From positions 2,778,800-2,842,799 of the forward strand of contig CM041198.1 in assembly GCA_023078555.1 (NCBI GenBank): DNA of 64,000 nt, written 5' to 3'. The notes under the pieces are model-generated. The model had not been told where the DNA came from and made no database searches. It was given only the letters and a program-made list of their open reading frames with translations. The position numbers and the translations under genes were made by a program. The stretch comes from Ulva prolifera (Eukaryota > Chlorophyta > Ulvophyceae > Ulvales > Ulvaceae). Shown here piece after piece: positions 44,101-54,859 of the stretch (position 1 is the stretch's first letter; each line of letters begins with the position of its first letter).

Positions 44101-47100
44101 CCGGCGTCCATGGAGCGCGACGGCGCCGAGGGCGGCGGCAGGGAGGAGCGTGCCGGCCGCGGCACCGACGACTCGGTGTCGAGGGGCCTCGTCGTCGACG
44201 CCACGACTGCCCCCCCTGCGGCTGCGGCGGCCGCGGCCGCTACAGGTGTGCCCGTTCCCTGTGTAGCGCACATCCGGCTCATCTGGCAGAGCATGCATAC
44301 GCCAGCGCCAGCAGCTTGCCCACACTGAACGTGTCTGTGCTGCGCTGTGCTGTGCGGTGGATGCCTGTACTGCGGTGCTGGCGCGCGTGCCGCAGGCACG
44401 AGGCCAGGTGCATTGCACATGTGCACACTTCATCGGACACGGCGCGGCTGCTCCGTGCTCGCTTTGTGTAGAGAGTGTAAGCGCGGGGTCTCGTGGTGGT
44501 GCCGAGGGCGGGGCCGTGGAGCACATGCGGTGTGCTGTGTGCAGGGGCGGCTGGTGTCGAGGGAGGGGCGGTGGTAGCACATGCGTTCCCGGCGCTGCGC
44601 ACGCTCGTGCTCGCCGACACGAGCCTGCTGCAGCGCAGTGACTTTGCGCGGCAGCCGCTGCTGACTCAGCTCACCTACCTCGACCTCTCGGACAGCGGCC
44701 AGCCGGACACCTTCTTCCTGCAGGCGCGTCCGCCCCCCTGCACATTTTGGTGTCATCATTATGATCGTTGTTATCATTTCTGCCCGTGTGATTGTTCATC
44801 ATTTGTTTATGTACAGTCAAGTAAAGTAAATCTAGATTTACTGAGCTGTATCCTGAAGAGGACATTGACAAGTCCTGTATGTATGTATCGATTCTCCATC
44901 TCCCCTTGCAGCCCTTGCAGACTCTGTTTCGCTGCACGCCTCCTGCGCAACAGCAGCCGGTGCCGTGCGGTGGCCGTGCATGCAGCTGTCTATGAGCGAG
45001 GGCGAGCGATCGCGGGGCGTGTGCGCGCATCGGGGTCCAGATCCCGTTCCGCTGGCCGGCACCCTGCCGTCGCCGTGCTTGCTGTGGATGGCATGCTGAT
45101 GTTTTTGGCATAGGCACGGGCGGTTGCACAGCGTCCGAGCCGCCAGGGGCTCTCAGCGCGGATCACCTCGTCGCCGCAAACCCCTGGGCTCCGAACCCTG
45201 CCACGCTCGCCCTACCAGCAGAGCTCCTCTCGTTGGAGCGCTCCGACGGATGAGCGTTCTCCTCAAGAAGGCTGCCCTCAACCCGAGCGCTGCTCCGGCA
45301 GAGCGCCTCTCCAGCTGAGCGCTCCTCTGGCACACTGCTCAGGTGTCGCCTGGTGCCCCGTGTGCGCCAGCTTTGCGTTGTCACACCCGATTACATAGAA
45401 CAATTCCGGAATTACCGGGTCTCATTTCGAGATGATCGCCCTGAAAATGCTGCAGGGTGACCCGCGCCTGGCGTGCAGGTGCTGATGCGGACACCGGAGC
45501 TGCGGCGGCTGGACCTCGGGGCCTCGGCCTTCGCGATGCCGACGGTGTGGAAGGCGCTGAACCGCCTCTTCCTGCCACGCCTGCAGGCCCTCTCCCTCAA
45601 GCTCTGCCGCCTCGTCTTCCTCGGCCACCTCGAGCAGCAGCTCGGCGGCGGCGGCACGCTGCCGCCGCCGCGCGCCACCGCCGAGTACAGCCACATCTAC
45701 CACGCGCTTCATGGGTTTGCGGCGGATGGGGAGCTGGCGGGAGGTGGGGGTGCGTCCCTGGGAGCATTCTGTATGTGACTCTGGCTGGGACTGTACTCAG
45801 CGGTGATCAACTAGAGTGTGGTGTGTGAGTGTTTCGTGGGGCGCGGTCGGCTGCCTGCAATTACCATGGCCGTGGCCTGGACCGAAGCAGGTCGTGCGGC
45901 AGCAGCAGACATGAAGCTAGTGATGGGTGTGCATTTCTGCATCGACGCACAGCGGAGCACTCAATAATTTTCTGTTTGTTTTATACGCAGGAGCGGGGCT
46001 GAACCGCTCGGCGTGCCAGGCAGGCCGAACCGAGTGCAGGTCGCCATGCCATCATGTTGCACGTGAGTCTGCATATGGCAGAACACCGGTCGGCCTAGTA
46101 GCAGCATGCTTGCTGTAGCAGCCAATTTGTGGCGACTGGTGATATGTGTGTCACGTGCGCATGGTATGTGGCAGTGCTCACCCCCGGAGTTTTTTGGCAT
46201 CATTTCTCGTGCTGGGACGCGCAGTCACGCATGCGGCACAGGCGGGGCGTCCGCACCGCAGAACAACAGGGCAGGCTGCATGGTGGCGCCGGAGCCAGGG
46301 ATACAACTGTTGTGGCGGGCTATGTGCATGCACGGGTGTTCGGTGGGGGGTTTTTTGTGGGCGTGGGGACGACGTCGCCTCTGCGTTGTGCAAAGAGTTG
46401 TTCCTGCTCTGGGCATGATGCGTGCGCTTGGGGTACCTGGAATGCTACATGCCACGTTTTATCCTCCCTTGTATGGCAATAGGTGTGAGTCCGTCACGCG
46501 CGAGTGTGTGCAGGCCTAGGTGAGGGGGACAGCGCAAGGGAGAGTCGCCGCCTCGCGCGGGCCGCCGCGGCTGAGGCCCGCCTGCTGGGGTCCCTCAAGA
46601 CACTGCAGAGCCTTGACCTCGCCGGCACGGCCGTGACCGACGCAGTCATGCCGCACATCGCGGGGCTCCACGGCCTCACCCGGCTCGACCTGCGCGACTG
46701 CTGGCGGCTGAGCGCCGCAGGGGTCGCCGAGGTCCGCGTGCTGGGCGCGCTGCGGCACTTCGCGGTGTCCTTCGTGGGCATGCATGGCGCGTGCGACGCG
46801 CTGGCGCCGCTGCGCGCGCTCTCGTTCCTGCTCGTCGTGTCGTGCGGGCTGCGGGATGCGGATGTGGAGGCTGCGGTGCGGGACCTGCGGCGGCTGCGCG
46901 TGCTGCGGCTGGATAATTCGGACGTGCGGCTGATGCCCGCGGGGGTGCATGGGGGGTATGATAACCGGTTCACGGCGCGAGTCGGCGGGGTGCTGGGGCG
47001 GGCGTGCGTGGGGCTGCGGGTGCTGGGGATCGTGTTGGATGCAGAGGGTGCATGCGGGCACATTGACGCGCATGTGAGGTGGCTGATGCAGTGCGCGAGT

Positions 47101-47271
47101 GTTCGTGAGGTTACAGTGAGATTTGCGTCCGAGGCGGAGGCTGGAGGAGGAACTGGGGAGGAGGCAAATGCGACAGGCCTCTGTGAGGAGTTGGTTGTGA
47201 AGTATGGCGAAGCATTCCAGGTGTCTGATTGCACGCATGCGCCAGTCTGCTTCTGGTGCCTGCCGTCCTAG
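41164..47271 (+). CDS. F-box and leucine-rich-repeat protein (FBXL type), about 1040 residues
   Basis: Model: 41164-41422, 41466-42400, 42779-43154, 43901-44245, 44545-44723, 45479-45749, 46514-47271; it closes in frame. Residues 7-42 are an F-box (WAALPQDVVTRVCKFLDDDS..CRAW), which binds SKP1 in an SCF ubiquitin ligase. A Pro-rich linker (about residues 170-250) and many Cys-type LRRs follow: LTHLDVSASE, LRHLDASYGD, LRYLDISACA, LRTLVLADTS, LTYLDLSDSG, LRRLDLGASA, LQSLDLAGTA, LTRLDLRDCW. LRRs would choose the substrate, which cannot be read from sequence. Odd points: the first intron would be only 43 bases, or the site is a frameshift; the donor after 44723 is GC. If a donor at 47221 is used there is a further exon. 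Read-through gives a 17-residue Cys-containing tail. Confidence 0.75.
44815..44880 (-). repeat. SINE 3' fragment
   Basis: AGTAAATCTAGATTTACT, GAGCTGTATCCT and GGACATTGACAA follow the SINE tail in reverse, inside the GC-AG intron of the F-box/LRR gene. Confidence 0.7.
45200..45330. repeat. GAGCGCTCC-rich low-complexity patch
   Basis: Variants of the palindromic word GGAGCGCTCC recur about every 20-30 bases within an intron of the F-box/LRR gene. No function suggested. Confidence 0.4.
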
Positions 47272-47280
47272 TCGCGGTGG

Positions 47281-47898
47281 TCACTGTTTGGTTGCTGCTG
47301 TGTGTCCATCTGTTGGTGTTGACCTGATCATTTCCATGTTGGCATCTGGCTGTGCCTTTATTTCCCCTGATTCCATGTCAGAAATCTGCAGGCAGCTGTA
47401 TTTATCGGGCTGCGTTCAAGATGAAACCGGATGCCAGGGACATGCGACTGTACCTGTTTTGTGGTAGCCATACTGTCGTTTGCCAAGTCATGCAGCCTCT
47501 CCTGCTCCATCAGCTCGCTCTCTATTTTTGCCCACTCAAACTTTGATTCGTCCAGTCCAAAGACCCGAGATGCCCATGTATCGAATGCGATCCACGCTGC
47601 AGCATCAATCCAATCCCACCATGAAGCAGCGTAGTGGAAGGTGTTGCAGCTGATTATGCGTGCATACCTGCATGGATTGCTTCGCATGCCCTGCCTTGCC
47701 AAGTGTTGCTATACTCTGGGAGTCGCAATGGCTCATAGTCAGCCTCACAGATGTCATCATCCTGCAACATGACAGATCGACGATGCTCTTGCGGGAGGTG
47801 CGGGCCCTGACTGGCATCTCGTATCACCGTACCTCTTCGTCCGACTCTTCCCAGCCAGGTGGTCTGGATACTCCCAATCCTCGCTCCTGGATGGACAT
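47281..47898 (-). CDS. 135-residue acidic protein of unknown function, compact introns
   Basis: Exons 47898-47833, 47761-47668, 47596-47454 and 47385-47281 join in exact phase from ATG to TGA. Introns are 71, 71 and 68 bases with GTACGG, GTATGC and GTACAG donors. The protein starts MSIQERG, has an acidic patch (EESDEEDDD), a helical Trp/Phe-rich middle (AWIAFDTWASRVFGL, then KFEWAKIESELMEQERL) and a polar tail. No signal peptide or membrane segment. No family recognised. A longer N-terminus in the same frame is possible. TTTATA at 48032-48037 (TATAAA on the minus strand) lies about 135 bases upstream of the ATG. Its stop is only 10 bases from the F-box/LRR stop on the other strand, so the two transcripts must overlap. 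Confidence 0.65.
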
Positions 47899-48010
47899 AG
47901 TGGGCCGAATTGGCTGCTTCCAGGTCGTGTCTGCCGTGATCTGAGTGCCTACACTCGCTGGTCGTGTCGGAGCCTTTTTTAGACGAATGCTCCTGAGCAG
48001 GCAACAGCTC

Positions 48011-48015
48011 TTTAC
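48011..48015 (-). terminator. TGTAA signal downstream of the 48186-48628 gene
   Basis: TGTAA on the minus strand lies about 170 bases after the stop at 48186-48188 and 110 bases before the next minus-strand ATG (47898), a plausible poly(A) site between the two genes. Confidence 0.35.
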
Positions 48016-48185
48016 AGGCACTTGTACAATATTTATAACATCAATATTCTGTCAAATAACCAGTGACCACACGGACCTTGCAATGGGATTCACGACGAAC
48101 GCTTGAAGTGGCACCTTGGATGTTACTTTCATGGAAACGCAGAGGCAGCGATCATATGAGTAGACGATCTTCGTTGCACAGACCA

Positions 48186-48628
48186 TTACGCTGCTGTGAT
48201 GTGGATCATGTCGGCCTCTGCACTTGTCCAGCTCCAACCTGCCCCTGCTGTAATGCATGCTACTGACTTCCTTACCGCGGCACAGGCTGGCGTTGGTCAA
48301 AGCATCATCATAATCCTCAACACAATAATGTCCAAATCCAGGGACAAACACGCAGAGATGAGATGATGTGAAGCTCATAGCTGTGATCACTCGTTGAACA
48401 CCCACAATGGCAGGCATCGTTGCAGGACTAAAGCACACGAGCCTTCTGAGCTGTGTAACTCCGCAATGTGCTGCACAGCACCATCATGATATCAGATATT
48501 ACATTGCTTACACGCATGACGCAATGAGCACCACTATGGTCTTGTATAAATGCGCCTACAACTGCCGTGCTTCTACGCCGTGTACCGCCTGCAGTGCTTC
48601 CTTCCTGAGATGTGCAGACAATGTCCAG
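48186..48628 (-). CDS. C-terminal exons of a small Cys-containing protein, compact introns
   Basis: Exons 48628-48512, 48450-48276 and 48217-48186 (stop) agree in phase and give 107 residues; introns are 61 bases (GTAAGC donor) and 58 bases (GTAAGG donor). Readable parts: TAVVGAFIQDHSGAHCVMR, CFSPATMPAIVGVQRVITAM, SSHLCVFVPGFGHYCVED. Alternating small hydrophobics and paired cysteines could be a beta-repeat (RCC1-like) fragment, but I cannot confirm this. The 5' part would lie in or beyond the GT-rich repeat at 48690-48950. Confidence 0.5.
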
Positions 48629-48689
48629 CTGCACACATGCGCACACAGCAGCCTACGTACACACTCAAAGCATGTGCTTTCTTTCGGGG

Positions 48690-48950
48690 CTCTTGCGCCT
48701 GGCTGGTGGGCGGGGTGCGGGTAGGGATGGGCGTGTGGGTGTACATGTGCTTGTGGGTCTTGGGTGTGATGCTTGTGAGTGTTTGTGGCTGTGTGGCTGT
48801 GTCGCTGTGGCCGGCACGGGTGCTGGTGGTGCGTGGGTGTGTTGGTGTGTGCTGCGTGTGGCTTGTTGCGTGGTGTGCGGTTCCCCTGGTTGCTGCTCGC
48901 GGTGCTACCTGCCTTGCTTGCTTTGTCCTTGTAACACACTCAAAGCACTG
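48690..48950. repeat. GT-rich low-complexity tract ending in a shared repeat block
   Basis: TGTGGG/GTGTGG words dominate. The end (GCTCGCGGTGCTACCTGCC...TTTGTCCTTG) resembles blocks at 7955-7999 (GCTTTCACGGTGCTGCCC...TTTATCCTTG) and 62908-62948 (CTGCGGTGCTACCTGTCC...TTTATCCTTG), a third dispersed repeat with at least three copies. Confidence 0.55.
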
Positions 48951-49050
48951 ACAGATCAATTGAAGATACAATGCAGGTGCAAAGCACCCAGGCGTCAATG
49001 ACTGTGCAAACATACAGGTTTGTACATTGTCACGGCAGTCACTGACTGTG

Positions 49051-49132
49051 GTGGCAATCCAGTGATATGACCGTACGAACCCAACTTTTGTGGCAATCCA
49101 GTGGTATAGCGGTCATATCACTGGATTGCCAC
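49051..49132. repeat. Palindromic element: one half copy and one complete copy
   Basis: 49090-49132 (43 bp) is an almost perfect palindrome: GTGGCAATCCAGTGGTATAG and its near complement CATATCACTGGATTGCCAC meet at a CGGT centre. A left arm in direct orientation precedes it at 49051-49075. This is the best complete copy of the family. Confidence 0.85.
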
Positions 49133-50195
49133 AACTGCACAGACACGTGTCTGTTGAAGTTGCCATCTATTGCATGTTTGTTGCATAGTATAGCATGGTT
49201 GTATTTGACATTTGGTCAAGCAAGAGACATGCATCATCCTGAGTACACAGAGGGCAGAGTTGTCTTGTGAATTCAGTGTTAACGGTCATATGCGTCGTTC
49301 ATCAGGAAAACTGCTGTTTGTGATGCAAATCGTTACCGATACCTAGTGAGGCAAACGACTTCTCCACTTCACGGCAGATTCCTTGCAGAGCTTCATTGGA
49401 ATGACGTCATAAGTCAGTGGTCCATAACTGATCCCAGAACAGGCGCTCTGCATACAATCACTGCTCACATATCTCTTGCAAACTTGAGCTGAACAAATCA
49501 GTTCCAGTGACGCAATTCCCAAATGAAGCCAGTAAATAGCAACCGGTCACTCGGTGACCCACTGCTTTGTGCAAAGCAGTTTTCATGTTGATTGCATCAA
49601 GTGTACATCACTCCGCCACTGCATCCTGTTGCCAACGTGCTCGCAAAAACACATTGGCGTTCAGCCTGTGTAATTAAACAATATACACCTCAACTGTTTC
49701 TTTTCTGGGACGTCAATCAGTTATTGGCTTGACGTCCCACATGATCATGGAAGATTTGGCCCCGAGATGAAAACAGCAAAAGTGCAGCATACTTGCAGGG
49801 GCACATATCAAGCACACAAATGCGCCTTCTTGCAGACAATGGCTCTCATGCATCAGATCCAGCTGACCTTGAGCTCGTTGAGCTCTTCGCCACCTATGCT
49901 TTCTGCAAGTCCTCATACATCATCCCACACATCCAGCACGCCTCAGCCTCCCGCAACGTGCGCTCTACGCCCCTCCAGTCAAAATGAAAAAGTAGCCACT
50001 CTCTCTTGTGGCGCTCCATGATGCCGGATCCCTTTATTCATCCTTCACTCCTTTGCAAAATTTTCAGCTCCATGCTACCACTGACCGTCGTCCGAGAAGC
50101 GGGGGCGCTTCATGGTCCCGATTTTCTTTCATGTAGATACCGGAGTCGGCCCCGATTGGAACGCAGGCTTGGCAGCAATTCTCGCTTGCTGCCTT
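49133..50195. other. No supported gene
   Basis: A frame at 49811-49987 (+) reading DLELVELFATYAFCKSSYII looks somewhat protein-like but has no partner exons. The rest is AT-richer and featureless. Confidence 0.35.
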
Positions 50196-53100
50196 CTATT
50201 CGGCTGCCTCGGGCGCGCCGGCATTCTCATCCCACCGCGACCTCCGCCGTTTCCGCGCCGGCCCATCTCCTGTGCCATCCTCTGCGGTCGGTGGGGAACC
50301 GGAGGCAGCGGCAGCATCGGCAGTGCCAGCGGCGGCGCTGGAGCCGTTGACGGCGACGGTGCCTGCAAGCACTGCTCTGTCACATGGACAAATCAACCTG
50401 AAGAACTCTTGCTGGATCTAGCATTCTGGCAGGCAGCTCCAGTACTTCCACCCGACGAGGCAAAAGTGATACGCACTTGATAGGACACAGACGGTCTGTA
50501 TTGACAGAACAGATGCAGTGCAGGCAAGACTGGAACTGCTCATGCACGACGAACATATCGAGAAAGATGGAGCAAGGTCCAGGAGGTGGACCGGCAGACA
50601 CACCAGGCGGACCAGGCGCAGGCGGAGCGTGTGCTGGAGGCCGTGGCAGCTCTGGACTGCCAGGGTGTGTCCCTGTCAGCCCGTGGCTGTGTGACGGCAC
50701 CTCCTCAGGGGCCGCCGGCGTAGTCCGCCGCGGAGCCTCTGCCGCAGCCACGGCAGGGTCATACGCTTGTGCGTGTGGCCGCGGGCCGCTGTGTGGCGCC
50801 TGCATCGGCGGAGGGGGCGGCATGGCGGCGGCCGCCGGCGCATCATGTGGAATCCACGCACCGTGCGAATTGCGTGGTGGCGGGGGCGGCGCTAGGGGCG
50901 GCGGCTGGCCGCCGGGAGCAGGCGGTGGTCGTTGGGGCGGCTGCGGCCCCGGCTGTGATGACGCAGCGAAGGGATTGTATGCGGGTGACGATGATGGGGG
51001 TTTATGGCTAGGCGGGAAGGGGCGCGAGAAGGGGGGCGCGAGTGGGGGGGCTTGGGGCGGCCCGCCGCTGGGCGCCCCTGGGAATGGCAATCCCAGGGGT
51101 GGGGCGCTGAAGCGATGCCGCGGTGGGGCGGTGGAGGGCGGGGGCCTGAGCTGCGGCGGGGCCGCAGGGCGGCCCGGCGGCTGCTGCGCATGGCCTCCAT
51201 GCATGTCATGCTGACCGCTAGCCCAGGGGGCAGACCCAGCGCCGGCGCCCTGCCGATGGTGCAGGTCAGGAGGGGCTTGTGAGGGGGGCAAAATGGGGGC
51301 CGGCGGGGCTGGTGCGCTTGGAGGGGCCGCTATGGACCCTGCGCCACCAGCACCGCCGTAGTGCGATTCAGGAGTCCCCCACGCATGCGGCCCCCAAGGT
51401 GGAACAGCGCCGCCCTCGCTCACAGCCGCTGGCGCAGCCGCAGAGGTCGGCAGTGGTGGCGTCGCCTGCTGCGGCGGTGGAGGATTCGCCGGCTGCACTG
51501 TGTCAGCGCTAGGCACCCAAACCTCTCCGAATGAGGGCGGAGGTTTCACTTCGATCGAGGCTGGGCCGGTCAGCGACGGCACAGGCGGCATCACCTCAAG
51601 CAGCCCAGGGGGAGCTGGCTCCGTCAGCGCCGGGACCCACGGCGGTTGCGGGGTGCCGCCTGTTACTGCAGGGCGCTCGCCGCCGCCGCCGCCGGGCTGC
51701 CGGGGGACTGCAGCGGCGGACGGCGGCGGCGGGAGCGCGGGCGATGGGGTCGAACGGGGAGCCTGGGCCTTCGGGAGCAAGCCCGGGATGCCGGGGACGG
51801 ACGCCGCGGTCGGCACCGGCGGCAGGGGCAGCGACTCGGCTCCGGAGCGTCTGCTTACAGGAGCCAGGCTTGCAGAGGGGGTATTGAACCCGTGTGGAGG
51901 TCCGGGCGCGGCGGTGGTGTGCGGCGGTAGCGGGAGGGCGGGTGGCACTGTCGACGGGGCGGCCATGCTGCCCGGATCGCTGCGCAGGGTCGCCATGGAC
52001 GAGCGTATCCGGGACATGAGGGCCGGGTTGCTCCCGGATGATGCGGAGCCGTACGCTCCGCCTGCCATTGCGGCGTTCGTCGGTTCATGCAGTGTGCCGA
52101 CGCCGCCAGGGGCTGCCGGGGTGGCGTGGGATGAGGCGGTGGTACGTGTGGCTGGCGGCGGCGGCATGCCACCTCCGCTAGTCGCGGCAGCGGAGTCGTG
52201 CGGCGTGTATCGCGGCGGCGGCGGCGCGGCATCGACACCCGCGGAGCCGCTGCCGCTGCGCGCGAGAGTCTCCACGCTGCCGTTCGAGCCGAGGCCGCTC
52301 CCGCCCGGGGGCCGCGGCGCCGCCGGCTGGTCGAACTTGCTGCGCCGGTGCTTGCTGCGGCCACCCTTGGGGTTGTTGAGAGTGGCGCCGCTCGGCAGCA
52401 CGACCGCATCGACGCCGGCCTGGAACGGCGCGACGCCCTCCTCCGGAAGCGGCGGCGCGCCCGGTGCGGCCGCCAGCGCCTCCGGCGCAGCCGCTACCCG
52501 TGCTGCGCGCTCCCCGGCGATGGCGGACGGCGCGTACAGCGGCACACGCGGCGGAGGCCCCGGCAGCGATGCGGCGGGCAGGCCCGGAGGGACCGCCGCG
52601 CGGCCGTCGTCCCTCGGCACACTCACCCGTGAGCCCACATCGATCCTATCGCCATGCCGCCCGGCCTCTGCGGTCGACGGCTCACCCACCGGCGGCAGCA
52701 ACTGCGTTGCATCGAGGCCGAGGGACGCGCTCGCGCCGCTGTTGGGCGTGTACTTGACTCCGCCATCGGCCGCAGCAGCGGTTGCGTCCGGGCGTGGGTA
52801 GCTGGCTGGAGTCGCGGAGCTCTCCGCGCCAGGGTCGGCCTTGTCCGCCGGCTGCCGGGGGCGGGCGGTGGCTGCGGAGGTGGCCTCGGCAAGCACGGCG
52901 TCGGCTCCGAGTGCGTCCTCCGCGGCAGCGAGCGTCGGCGGCGCAAAGATGTTGTTCTTGCGCCACACCTGCAGGATCTTTGCGGCCTTGGCCTTCTGCA
53001 GCGGCGGGCTCTCGGAGATCGCGCCGAAGATGGCCTGCGCCGCCTTGCTCGCCTCGATCCGGGGCACTGCACACAGCACACGGCAGCGCGTGAGGTGGAT

Positions 53101-54234
53101 GCGATGCTATGCATTCGGCATTTGCGGGGTACAGAAACTCTCTGCAGTCGGACTTTGCGTTCTGCCATGCAAGCCCGACCTGTTCAGATTGCTGGGTGCA
53201 CCATTGAAGGCGCTGTGGAAGGTGTCGGCTGTGTTGAGACATGAAAACACGTGCTGATGAGCCGAGGAGATTGTTGGGTCGGGAGAGCGCTTTGTGATTG
53301 GCTTAGCAGTGCATGCTGACCCCGTGTGCATCGGGTGATGCTGATGCTGCTACTGGTAGTCCTCAGCCAGGCGCTAGGGTTCAGCCATGTGGAGTGTGTG
53401 TCCGAACAATCTGAGTGCCTCTGTAGGTATGCTAGATGGATACCGAGGTTAAACAACCGATGCCCATGACCACCTGTGCCTAGCTGTGCAACGGCTTTCG
53501 AGAATGTGCATGGCTCTGAGTGACAGTTTCGAAGCTGGCCTCTGCGCCTGTCACATGAAACTCTGGCAGCGTATGCACAAGCAGGATGTACGATGAGCTA
53601 TCAAGCTGACTGAATGATGAGAATGGTGGCCGTAATTGATACAGTCGCATTGAATTCGTAGGTCTGATTATGGGCTTCCTGTCATGCCTTGCGAAATGTG
53701 TTTTGGCTGCTTGCTGCACGACGCACAGCACACAGGAGCATCTTTCAAACACCAACCTTACGTGCACAAGAGGTGTGCTGTACGGAGGGGAAAGCACATC
53801 TTTGCTCTGCACCTAGACTGATGTGATGGCAAGATAGGGAAGCAGGCATGTGGCCACAGCATGCAAGTGTGACCTCGGAAGTTCAAAAACGCACCGAACT
53901 TGTCTTTAGAAGCGTGTCGTTGCCTTGATTTAGCGATGATCGCATCCAAAATTCGCAGAACATGCAGCCTTCCGGGACCATTCTTGTCAACTCTTTTGGC
54001 CTTGTGCATTGCTAGAGCTGGGACTGCCTTGTAGCTCTGCAACAAATGCAAGTTGTCTCACATTTGGCCCACCTTCGACACTCATGTCACAGGAGCACGG
54101 TAGAATTTTGGACGTCATACCTCGGCCATGTCGCTTGTGGCAAGCTGCGCAAGAGTGTCCAAGCCATCTTTGGTCAAGTGCTTGATCTGAGCCGTGAGCA
54201 ACTGCCGAAACTCTGTCTCCCGTTTCCATTCCAT
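50196..54234 (-). CDS. CTD-interacting-domain (CID) protein with long Pro-rich region and UHM-ligand-like motif
   Basis: Exons 54234-54121, 54036-53874, 53066-50555, 50495-50398 and 50362-50196 close in frame to 1017 residues. Residues 1-135 form a CID: EFRQLLTAQIKHLTKDGLDT, then GPGRLHVLRILDAIIAKSRQ, then KAAKILQVWRKNNIFAPPTL. CIDs bind the phosphorylated tail of RNA polymerase II and link transcription to splicing or 3' processing (Pcf11, SCAF, RPRD and CHERP types). About 750 residues of Pro/Ala/Gly low complexity follow. Two basic-aromatic motifs are present: SKHRRSKFDQP in mid-protein and RKRRRSRWDE near the C-terminus; the latter has the form of the ligand motif that U2AF-homology domains recognise in SF1 and SF3B1. 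A nuclear co-transcriptional splicing role is inferred. The last intron would be only 35 bases, so the C-terminal joint is the weakest point. Confidence 0.72.
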
Positions 54235-54652
54235 TGTAAAGGAGCTTAAGCTTCCAGAGACTAGGCAGGTACTATGTGCATAATTGCCACCGAAATTGCA
54301 CACGCAATGGAGCATATACACCGCATGCGACACCGGCGTGGTTGGATGCACAGTCCCATCAGGCTCTGCATGCAGCTATAATGCTGAGACTAGGCTGATG
54401 CCGTGGCATATAGCAAAATTTCTGGAGTTGCAGGATTAGAGCTGGTCCATGCCGTCGGCAAGGGCTGCCGGGATCGCACTTCTAAACTGGCCTGTGTGAT
54501 CTCCATCACCACATCAATTGAAGCTGGATGATGTGTAATTATGATGTCGAGATCATCATCAATTGAAAACTTAAGAGAGGTTCAGAGCGAAGTATTGCAG
54601 CTGGCTCGTTTCAGGCGCGACGAAAGTCGCGGACCAGTACACGATCATCGAC

Positions 54653-54842
54653 CTGAAATTCTTGAGCCAATTAGTCTCTGCTTCTCTACGCTTGATGAAG
54701 GCCTTGTGTCGCAGCACCGGATCTCGATTGTTCAAGCGTTGTGGCGTGGGTGCATCATAGCCGCTTCGAACTCGGAACAGCCAGCTACTGAACGACCGAC
54801 GAAACCATGGTTTATCCGCGACGTCCCACGTACCGTTGCCTT
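54653..54842 (-). CDS. Isolated coding exon, possibly from an F-box-type protein
   Basis: Between an acceptor (ATAACAG) and a donor (TTTCAG, then GTCGAT) the minus strand encodes about 63 residues: WDVADKPWFRRSFSSWLF...NRDPVLRHKAFIKRREAETN, then WLKNF. The spacing of aromatic residues and the ...RREAETNW ending recall the segment after an F-box, where the chain ends in a conserved NW. Neighbouring exons were not found, so this stays tentative. Confidence 0.3.
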
Positions 54843-54859
54843 CTGTTATGCCATGGACT

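Noticed and set aside
51500-52801. 433-codon Gly/Ala/Pro frame (+)
   Set aside because: Antisense shadow of the proline-rich CID exon, whose strand is fixed by the CID motifs and splice sites.
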